A DNA stretch of 64,000 nucleotides from assembly GCF_043555975.1 (NCBI RefSeq), contig NZ_JBIGIA010000007.1, positions 1-64,000 on the forward strand, in the 5' to 3' direction. Of the stretch, positions 57,725 to 64,000 are shown in pieces (position 1 is the stretch's first letter; every line of letters starts with the position of its first letter). The notes below the pieces were generated by a model. That model saw nothing but the letters and a program-made list of their open reading frames with translations, was not told the origin of the DNA and made no database searches. Source of the stretch: Pelomonas nitida (GTDB taxonomy: Bacteria; Pseudomonadota; Gammaproteobacteria; Burkholderiales; Burkholderiaceae_C). The translations under genes and the position numbers were made by a program.

Positions 57725-58642
57725 TCAGCCCAGCGCCAGCCGCGCACCATCGGCGAGCGCCTGACCGATCTGATCCAGCAGGGCACTGCGCGACTGCAGC
57801 TGCCACTGGTGCCAGTACAGCGCCACATCCACACCGACATCGGGCCGCAGCACGACCAACTGCCCCGTCTCCACGAAGCGCCGGACCTGGATTTCGGGCG
57901 CGACACCGACGCCCCAACCCATGACGGCCGCCGTCACATAGGCCTCGCTGGACGGCACGAAGCGCTCGCGCAACCGCGGCGCCCGCACGCCAAACGCCTG
58001 CGAAATCCACTGCGCCTGGCTGTCGTCCTTGCGGTTGAAGACCAAAAAAGGCATGTCGGCGAAGTTGCCGGCATGTAGGCCGCGGAGGGCGTCGCCGCCC
58101 AGCTGAGACGCCAGAAAGCCCGGGCTGACCACCGCCACATAGCGCATCACCCCCAGCGGCTGCACGCGGCAGCCCTGCAGCGCCTCCGCCACCGTCGTCA
58201 CACAGCCCAGCACCGCCCCCTCGCGCAGCCCGTCGTGCGTGAAGTCCTGGTCGTCGACCACCAGTTCCAGCCCGTAGCCTTCCCGCAAGCCCCGCTGGAC
58301 CAGCTCATCGAGCGCCGGCAGCACCCAGGTCGCCAGGCTGTCGGCGTTCACGGCGATGGCCAGGCGCGACTGCGGCGCCACCCGCTCCCCAAGCTCGCGC
58401 GCCACATCCACCCGCCAGGCCTGCAGTTGCCGGGCGAAGCGCAGCAGCACCTTGCCCGCCTCGGTCAGCCGCAACGGCCGGGACCGCACGACCAGCGGCT
58501 GGCCCACCTGCCCCTCCAGCACGCGCAGCCGCTGCGACACCGCGCTCTGCGTGATGGACAGCCGCTGCGCGGCACGCTCGAAACCCAGTTCGTCGGCCAG
58601 CGCCGCCAGGCATTCCAGTGCGGCAGGATCGAAGTCGTTCAT
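57725..58642 (-). CDS. argP: LysR-family regulator ArgP (IciA)
   Basis: A 305-residue LTTR: HTH region ALADELGFERAAQRLSITQSAVSQRLRVLEG (in part) and sensor domain with VNADSLATWVLPAL. ArgP senses lysine/arginine and activates the divergent argO exporter, exactly the arrangement here. ATG at 58642; the 73-bp gap to argO is AT-rich. Confidence 0.93.
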   Translation of the reverse strand: MNDFDPAALECLAALADELGFERAAQRLSITQSAVSQRLRVLEGQVGQPLVVRSRPLRLTEAGKVLLRFARQLQAWRVDVARELGERVAPQSRLAIAVNADSLATWVLPALDELVQRGLREGYGLELVVDDQDFTHDGLREGAVLGCVTTVAEALQGCRVQPLGVMRYVAVVSPGFLASQLGGDALRGLHAGNFADMPFLVFNRKDDSQAQWISQAFGVRAPRLRERFVPSSEAYVTAAVMGWGVGVAPEIQVRRFVETGQLVVLRPDVGVDVALYWHQWQLQSRSALLDQIGQALADGARLALG

Positions 58643-58715
58643 AAGCCTTGCTAATGTATGGCGAAGAATATGAATCAATCTTCTTGAATGGCAGTCCGCT
58701 GTCGAGAATGAGCGG
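58643..58715. promoter_or_regulatory. argP-argO divergent promoter region
   Basis: A 73-bp, AT-rich gap (GCTAATGTATGGCGAAGAAT...) in an otherwise very GC-rich window. It contains AAGAA and TTCTT half-sites 12 bases apart around 58666-58687, a plausible but unproven ArgP site. Confidence 0.55.
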
Positions 58716-59348
58716 ATGTCCGCCTCGCCCATCCCCACCGCATCGGCCGTCTTCGCGCAGGGGTGGGTCATGGGGGCCGGGCTGATCCTCGCCATCGGCG
58801 CACAGAACGCACTGGTGCTGCGGCAGGGGCTGCGGCGCGAGCATGTGGCGGCCGTCGTCGCCGTCTGCACGCTGTCGGACTGGCTGCTGATCGCACTGGG
58901 CGTGTTCGGCCTGGGCTCGCTGATCCAGCGCAGCCCGCTGCTGCTCGACCTGTTTCGCTACGGCGGTGCCGCCTTCCTGCTCGGCTATGCCGCGCTGGCG
59001 GCCAGGCGCGCCTGGCGGCCGGCCGTGGGGTTGACGGCCTCTGGCCCGGCCACCAGCCTGGGCGCCACGCTGTCGGCAGCCTTCGCCTTCACCTACCTGA
59101 ACCCCCATGTCTACCTCGACACGGTCGTGCTGCTGGGCGGGCTGGGCGCGCGTCAGCCGCCCGAGCTGCGCGCCGCGTTTGCGCTGGGCGCCGGCGTCGC
59201 GTCGATGATGTGGTTCGGCCTGCTGGGTTTCGGCGCCGCCGCTGCGGCGCCGCGGCTGCAAAGCCCGCGCACCTGGCGCGTTATTGACGGGCTGGTCGCT
59301 TTGCTGATGGCCGGCCTCGGTTTACAACTGCTCCTGCAACCGCTCTAG
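58716..59348 (+). CDS. argO: Amino-acid exporter ArgO (LysE family)
   Basis: A 210-residue six-helix inner-membrane exporter. Family motifs: GLILAIGAQNALVLRQGLRREH (in part), CTLSDWLLIALGVFGLG, and AFTYLNPHVYLDTVVLLGG. Exports L-arginine and toxic analogues, regulated by the divergent ArgP. Followed 12 bases later by dadA. Confidence 0.93.
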   Translation: MSASPIPTASAVFAQGWVMGAGLILAIGAQNALVLRQGLRREHVAAVVAVCTLSDWLLIALGVFGLGSLIQRSPLLLDLFRYGGAAFLLGYAALAARRAWRPAVGLTASGPATSLGATLSAAFAFTYLNPHVYLDTVVLLGGLGARQPPELRAAFALGAGVASMMWFGLLGFGAAAAAPRLQSPRTWRVIDGLVALLMAGLGLQLLLQPL

Positions 59349-59360
59349 GCGAACCTGTCC

Positions 59361-60638
59361 ATGAAGATCGTAGTTCTCGGCGCCGGCATCATCGGCATCG
59401 CCACCGCCTGGTACCTGCTGGATGAAGGCCATGACGTCGTCGTCGTGGACCGCCAGCCGGACGCCGCCCTGGAAACCAGCTTCGCCAACGGCGCCCAGAT
59501 TTCCGTCAGCTTCTGCGAGCCCTGGGCCAACGCCGGAGCGCCGTTCAAGGTCGCCAAGTGGCTGCTGCGCGACGATTCGCCGCTGCTGTTCCGCCCGCGG
59601 CTGGACCCCAACCAATGGCGCTGGGGCCTGTCCTTCCTGCTGCAGTGCACGAACGCCGCGTTCGGGCGCAACGTCGAACAGCTGGTGCAGCTGGGCCGCT
59701 ATTCGCACGCGTCGCTGAAGGAACTGGTCGACCGCACCGGCATCGAGTACTGCCGGCTCGAGCGCGGCATCCTGCACTTCTTCTCCAGCCAGGCCGACTA
59801 CGACAACGGCGCATCCGGCGCCGAGATCATGCGCCGCCACGGCGTGGACCGCCGCGTGCTGACGCGCGAGGAGGTGCTGAAGGTGGAACCGGCACTGGCC
59901 GGCTTCGGCGCACAGGTCTACGGCGGCACCTTCACGCCCAGCGACGAGAGCGGCGACGCCAAGGTCTTCACGCAGAAGCTGGCACGCCTGTGCGCCGAGC
60001 GCGGCGCGCAGTTCCTGTACGAGCACGACGTGCTGGCGCTGCAGCGTGCCGGCGACGGCATCGAGGCCGTGCAGATCGCCGATGTGCGCAGCGGCGAGCG
60101 CAAGACGCTGCGGGCAGACGCCTTCGTCGCCGCGATGGGCTCGTACACGCCAGGCCTGGTGCGGCCGCTGGGCGAGCACCTCAACATCTACCCGGCCAAG
60201 GGCTACTCGGCCACGCTGCGGCTGAAGAAGCCCGAGGCGGCCAGCGTCGTCAGCCTGCTGGACGACAGCCGCAAGATCGCCATCTCGCGCCTGGGCGATT
60301 ACATCCGCATCGCCGGCACGGCCGAGCTGTCGGGCTTCGACCTCGGCCTGGCGTCACCGACCGCCCGCGTGCGTTGCGCCGCGCTGGTCAAGCGCTACGA
60401 GGAGCTCTTCCCCGGCGTGGCGGACCTGAGCGAGCCGAACTACTGGGCGGGGCTGCGCCCCAGCACGCCCACCAACATCCCCTACATCGGCCGCAGCACG
60501 CGCGCCCGCAACCTGTGGATCAACGCCGGCCACGGCACGCTGGGCTGGACACACGGCGCCGGCTCGGGCCGCGCGCTGGCCGAGCTCATCGCGGGGCGCA
60601 AACCGGCGATGAGTTTCGGCTTCTACGGCGCAGGCTGA
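59361..60638 (+). CDS. dadA: D-amino-acid dehydrogenase small subunit
   Basis: A 425-residue FAD enzyme oxidising D-amino acids (chiefly D-alanine) to oxo acids, passing electrons to the respiratory chain. FAD-binding GAGIIGIATAWYLLDEGHDV, ANGAQISVSFCEPWAN, and C-terminal HGTLGWTHGAGSGRALAELI are all diagnostic. Likely co-transcribed with argO. No alanine racemase (dadX) gene adjacent. Confidence 0.95.
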   Translation: MKIVVLGAGIIGIATAWYLLDEGHDVVVVDRQPDAALETSFANGAQISVSFCEPWANAGAPFKVAKWLLRDDSPLLFRPRLDPNQWRWGLSFLLQCTNAAFGRNVEQLVQLGRYSHASLKELVDRTGIEYCRLERGILHFFSSQADYDNGASGAEIMRRHGVDRRVLTREEVLKVEPALAGFGAQVYGGTFTPSDESGDAKVFTQKLARLCAERGAQFLYEHDVLALQRAGDGIEAVQIADVRSGERKTLRADAFVAAMGSYTPGLVRPLGEHLNIYPAKGYSATLRLKKPEAASVVSLLDDSRKIAISRLGDYIRIAGTAELSGFDLGLASPTARVRCAALVKRYEELFPGVADLSEPNYWAGLRPSTPTNIPYIGRSTRARNLWINAGHGTLGWTHGAGSGRALAELIAGRKPAMSFGFYGAG

Positions 60639-60639
60639 A

Positions 60640-63426
60640 TCACAGCGCCTTCAGCAGCGCCTCGACTTCCTTCTGCTGAGGGAACTTCGGGCCCAGCCGC
60701 GCGAGGCTTTCCAGCTCGCCCTTGGCGGCGGCCTTGTCGCCCGACTGGATCAGGATCTGGGCCAGCGTCAGCTTGTAGCTGGGTTGGTCGGGCTGGTCCT
60801 CGACGAGCTGGCGCTGCACGCTGATGGCCTTGGCGTAGTCCTTCTCGTTGGCCAGCACGGTGGCGTAGGTGTCGCGCAGCGCGCCGTTGTCGGGCTTGAG
60901 CTGCAGGCCGCGCTCGGCCAGTTCGCGCGCGCCGGGCTTGCCCGCCTTGCTGCGCAGCCAGGCGACGTTGTTGATGAGCATGGCCGCGTCGGGGCTGCGC
61001 TTGAGCAGCGCCTCGTAGCGCGACAGCGCGCCCTCGAAATCACCGCGCGCCAGCGTGAGATCGGCCGCCGCCAGCGGGAAGGCCGTGTCGCGCGGATGCG
61101 CGGCCTGCCACTGGCTCTCGAAGGCCTGGGCCTCCTCGCGCTTCTTGTTGCCCAGCAGCGCCGCGAACAGGCGTTGCGGCGCGTCACCCGCGTCGGGCAG
61201 CGCCACGGCCTTGCGCAGCAGCGCGATGGCGGCGTCAGGCCGCTGGCGGCCCAGCTCGATGTCGGCCTCGGCCGTCAGCGCGTAGACCTCGCGCGGGTTC
61301 TTCTTCTGGCGCTCGTGCAGCGCGGCGATGGCTTCGTCCACGCGACCCTGGCGCGCGGCCAGCTGGATCAGCAGGCGCTGCGCGACGACCGAGCCCGGCT
61401 CGGCCTCCAGCGCACGCTTGACCTCGCGCTCCGCACCGGCGTAGTCCTTGTCCAGCAGCCGCAGCTGTGCCTGGCCCAGCCAGCCATAGGCGCGCGTGGG
61501 GGCCAGCGCGGTCAGGCGTGCGTAGGTCTTGCCGGCTTGCGCACGGTCGCCCTGCGCAGCCTGTGTGCGGGCCAGGCGTTCCAGCAGATCGGGGTTCTGC
61601 GGCTGTGCGGCCACCGCCTCCTGCGCTGCCTGCGCCGCCTGCGCAACATTGCCCTGCCGCAGCTGGTGGTCGATGAGCGCCATGCGCAGCCCGGCCTCGT
61701 TGGGCTCCTCGCGCACGGCGGCGGCCAGCACCTCCGTCACGCGCTCCATCGGCGCGCGCGTCTGCACCAGCAGCTCGGCCAGCGCCAGCCGGGCCTGCGG
61801 CGAGCCCTTCTGGTTGGCAATGAAGTCCTCCAGCCGCTTGACCGCCGCATCACCGCGCTGGGCCTGCATGTCGATGCTCGCCAGGCCCAGGGCCGCGGGC
61901 AGGTAGCCGGCGTCGACCTTCAGGGCCGCCTCGAACGCCGCCTGCGCGGCCGCCGTGTCCTTGCGCACGAGCAGGATGCGCCCGCGCAATGCGTGAGGGA
62001 CGGGGCTGTCCTTCATCTTGGGCGCCAGCTTGTCGAGAGCGGCCAACGCACCGGCCTGGTCCTGGCGGCTCATCAGCGTGTTGACGACCATCAGGTCGTA
62101 GTTGCTGCCGCTGTCCTTGGCGGCCAGCTCGCGCAGCTGGGCCAGCGCGGCATCGGCCTTGGCGCGGGCGGCGGCACCGGGCGTGGCGGTGTCGCGGGCG
62201 ATGGCGGTCAGCGCCAGCGCCGCCTGCGTCTTGGTGTCGTCCGGGCGCAGCTTGGCGGCAGCGCTGAAGGCCTGGTCGGCGCCCTCGAAATTGCCCTGCA
62301 TCAGCTGCGCATTGCCGGCCAGCAACAGCGTTTCGGCATCGGCGCGGCCGGCCTCCAGCACGGGGCGCAGCGTCTCCATCGTCTTGGCCGGCGCACGGCG
62401 CTGCAGCTGCAGTGAAGCGAACTGCCGGCGCAGGCCGCCGTCTTCCGGCGCCACCTTGAGCGCCTGGTTCAGCAGGTTCTCGGCGTCCGCCAGTTCACCG
62501 AGTTGCTGGTGCGCACCGGCCGCCAGGCGCAGCAGCGGCACATAGCTGGGCATGAGCTTGAGCAGCGGCAGCGCCAGCTCGCGGGCCTTGACGGCGTCGT
62601 TCTTCGCCAGCGCCAGCTGCGCCTGCAGGAAGCGCCCCTGCGGCTTCTTGGCGAGCGCCGCCGGCATGCCCTCGATGAGCTTGGCCGCCTCCTCCACCTG
62701 CTGGCGCGCGAAGGCCAGGCGCACCAACAGCGCGCGGGCCTCGTAATTGACGGGGTCGAGCTCCAGCACCCGGGCCAGCAACGGTTCGGCGTCCTCTGCC
62801 TTGCCGCGCGTCAGCAGCACCTCGGCCTTCAGCTGCAGCGCCTTGGCGGCCTTGGGTGAGCGTTGCAGCAGCTGGTCCAGCGCCGCCAGCGCCTCGTCGG
62901 CAAAGCCGCCGGCCAGCTTGGTGCGGGCACTGGCGATGACGGCGCCTTCGACGTCCGGCGTCAGCTGCAACGCACGCGCCGCCGACACCTTGGCCTGCGG
63001 CAGGTTGCCTTCGGCGAGGAAGGCCTGCGTCAGCGTCTGCTGCAGCGAAGACATGGCTTGCGGATCGGCCAGGCTCTGCTCGGCGAAATCGCCGATCAGC
63101 TTGCGCGCCTGGCCCGAGCTCAGCAACGCCTGCGCCAGCAGCGGCACCACCTTGTCGCGCGGCGCGCCCATTTCCAGCGCACGCCGCAGTTCGATCTCCG
63201 CGCCCGCGAGGTCGCCGGACTCCAGCAGCATCTGCCCCAGCAGCAGGCGCCCCTGGGCGTTATCCGGGTTCTTCTGGAGCAGGTTCTTCAGCTCGATGAT
63301 CGCGCCGGCCGCGTCCCTCTGCTCGACGCGCTGCTGCGCGGCGGCGAGCAGTTCCTCCTCGGAGCGTTGACCACAGGCTGCCAGCGCGGCAGCGAGCAGG
63401 ATGGGGGCGAAAAAGCGGGGTTTCAT
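60640..63426 (-). CDS. prsT: PrsT: TPR lipoprotein of the PEP-CTERM/exosortase system
   Basis: A 928-residue lipoprotein (lipobox LAAALAAC) built almost wholly of tetratricopeptide repeats (for example AGAIIELKNLLQKNPDNAQG, DAEPLLARVLELDPVNYEAR, KAISVQRQLVEDQPDQPSYK). It matches the PrsT family linked to PEP-CTERM protein sorting and exopolysaccharide. I prefer the second of two adjacent ATGs (63426), five bases after GGAG. No exosortase or PEP-CTERM target lies in the window, so the rest of the locus must be elsewhere. Confidence 0.9.
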   Translation of the reverse strand: MKPRFFAPILLAAALAACGQRSEEELLAAAQQRVEQRDAAGAIIELKNLLQKNPDNAQGRLLLGQMLLESGDLAGAEIELRRALEMGAPRDKVVPLLAQALLSSGQARKLIGDFAEQSLADPQAMSSLQQTLTQAFLAEGNLPQAKVSAARALQLTPDVEGAVIASARTKLAGGFADEALAALDQLLQRSPKAAKALQLKAEVLLTRGKAEDAEPLLARVLELDPVNYEARALLVRLAFARQQVEEAAKLIEGMPAALAKKPQGRFLQAQLALAKNDAVKARELALPLLKLMPSYVPLLRLAAGAHQQLGELADAENLLNQALKVAPEDGGLRRQFASLQLQRRAPAKTMETLRPVLEAGRADAETLLLAGNAQLMQGNFEGADQAFSAAAKLRPDDTKTQAALALTAIARDTATPGAAARAKADAALAQLRELAAKDSGSNYDLMVVNTLMSRQDQAGALAALDKLAPKMKDSPVPHALRGRILLVRKDTAAAQAAFEAALKVDAGYLPAALGLASIDMQAQRGDAAVKRLEDFIANQKGSPQARLALAELLVQTRAPMERVTEVLAAAVREEPNEAGLRMALIDHQLRQGNVAQAAQAAQEAVAAQPQNPDLLERLARTQAAQGDRAQAGKTYARLTALAPTRAYGWLGQAQLRLLDKDYAGAEREVKRALEAEPGSVVAQRLLIQLAARQGRVDEAIAALHERQKKNPREVYALTAEADIELGRQRPDAAIALLRKAVALPDAGDAPQRLFAALLGNKKREEAQAFESQWQAAHPRDTAFPLAAADLTLARGDFEGALSRYEALLKRSPDAAMLINNVAWLRSKAGKPGARELAERGLQLKPDNGALRDTYATVLANEKDYAKAISVQRQLVEDQPDQPSYKLTLAQILIQSGDKAAAKGELESLARLGPKFPQQKEVEALLKAL

Positions 63427-63520
63427 CATGTCTCCGACAACAGGCGCGCGATTGTGTTCCTAGAATGCGCGGCCCCTCACAGGGCTGGCCCGGAGGCCGG
63501 CCGCATGACACGAACGCGCC

Positions 63521-64000
63521 ATGAACGCCGCTCCCGCCTTTTGCGCCATCGACTTCGGCACTTCCAACTCGGCCGTCGCCGTGCCCGACGGTGCGCGCGG
63601 CATGCGCCTCGTCGACCTCGAACCCGGGCAGCGCACCATGCCCACGGCCGTCTTCTATTTCAGCGAAGGCGCCCACGACGCCGACGGCCCGCCGCGCGCC
63701 TTCGGCCGGGCGGCCGTGAAAGCCTACATCGAGGGCCACGAAGGCCGGCTCATGCGCTCGATGAAAAGCATCCTCGGCTCGCCGCTGATCGACCAGACCA
63801 CCGATGTCGGCGGCGGCCGCGGCGCCAAATATTCGGACATCGTCGCGGGCTATCTGAAGCGGCTGCGCCGCCTGGCCGGCGAGCCGACGCGCGTGGTGCT
63901 GGGCCGCCCGGTGTTCTTCGTCGACGGCGAACCGGCGCGCGATGCCACCGCGCAGGCCCAGCTCGAGGCGTGCGCGCGGGCCGTGGGTTTCACCGACGTG
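63521..64000 (+). CDS. Hsp70-family protein, 3' end cut by the window
   Basis: The first 160 codons of an open frame that runs off the window. It begins MNAAPAFCAIDFGTSNSAVA, the phosphate-1 ATP motif of Hsp70/actin ATPases, and continues with GRAAVKAYIEGHEGRLMRSMKS and VLGRPVFF, matching the YegD-type Hsp70 relatives rather than DnaK itself. Divergent from prsT with a 94-bp gap. Role unknown, possibly a specialised chaperone. Confidence 0.88.
   Translation, partial: MNAAPAFCAIDFGTSNSAVAVPDGARGMRLVDLEPGQRTMPTAVFYFSEGAHDADGPPRAFGRAAVKAYIEGHEGRLMRSMKSILGSPLIDQTTDVGGGRGAKYSDIVAGYLKRLRRLAGEPTRVVLGRPVFFVDGEPARDATAQAQLEACARAVGFTDV

Noticed and set aside
60784..62415. 543-residue rightward frame opposite prsT
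   Set aside because: Leu/Gln/Arg-rich antisense shadow of the TPR repeats, no start site.
1..64000. tRNA, rRNA, CRISPR array, phage integrase or transposase genes
   Set aside because: None was found by eye on either strand; tRNA-like folds were not checked by a dedicated tool such as tRNAscan-SE, which would settle it.

Overview
The window is a GC-rich stretch of chromosome from a betaproteobacterium, most likely a Burkholderiales member of the Rubrivivax/Leptothrix/Roseateles type. The evidence is the lptA-lptB-rpoN block, argP/argO, DmeF, a second-type IF-1 with the 87-residue form, a DUF3348/DUF802/OmpA/DUF2894 operon, a PrsT (PEP-CTERM/exosortase-associated) protein and an HPr-rel-A gene trio. 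Genes are dense, often overlap as ATGA, TGATG or GTGA, and use many GTG and TTG starts.

Layout. 1-5 kb: a relatively AT-rich orphan gene, a 249-bp terminal-inverted-repeat element, a rare fusion of a Gfo/Idh/MocA dehydrogenase with an aldonolactone-oxidase-like flavoprotein, and a DJ-1/PfpI protein. 5-11 kb: a TRAP solute-binding protein, a secreted beta-trefoil/beta-helix protein, a small lipoprotein and a PL1 pectate lyase. A PL3 pectate lyase at 22.8 kb, behind a perfect 17-bp palindrome, points with these to plant cell-wall use. 12-18 kb: housekeeping and stress genes (hemolysin III-like, cold shock, IF-1, a three-gene oxidoreductase-type operon divergent from a LysR regulator, DmeF). 18.0-22.5 kb: a four-gene operon encoding a MotA/TolQ-like channel with a roughly 700-residue helical tail and a MotB-like OmpA partner, resembling the ZorA/ZorB motor but with different accessory genes.

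24.6-25.1 kb: two different MITE-like elements abut at a shared CTAG. 26.5-32.4 kb: AmiD amidase followed by an oligo/dipeptide ABC transporter (B, an extra membrane protein, C, D, F), interrupted by a 557-bp inverted-repeat element. 32.4-35 kb: small envelope proteins and a Ser/Thr kinase with a cyclic-nucleotide-binding domain. 35-42 kb: argS, a SPOR protein, two tandem dsbA genes, lptA, lptB, rpoN. 42-44.3 kb: a large orphan protein whose N-terminal Hint domain has lost its catalytic residues. 44.4-52 kb: esterase, rRNA methyltransferases, a zinc-ribbon mini-protein, crotonase, a PafA-like phosphatase and a PAS protein. 52-57 kb: a DUF2807 protein, then a Cys-rich putative exported protein followed by PqqD-like, HprK-like and nucleotidyltransferase genes (HPr-rel-A system) and pssA. 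57-64 kb: argP/argO, dadA, prsT and the start of an Hsp70-family gene.

The observations I rate highest are the ZorAB-like motor operon, the HPr-rel-A set with a candidate substrate, the dead-Hint protein, and the three TIR-bounded elements sitting at gene 3' ends. No rRNA, tRNA, CRISPR array, or transposase gene was seen. All family assignments come from reading the sequence and recall of the families; no database search was run.
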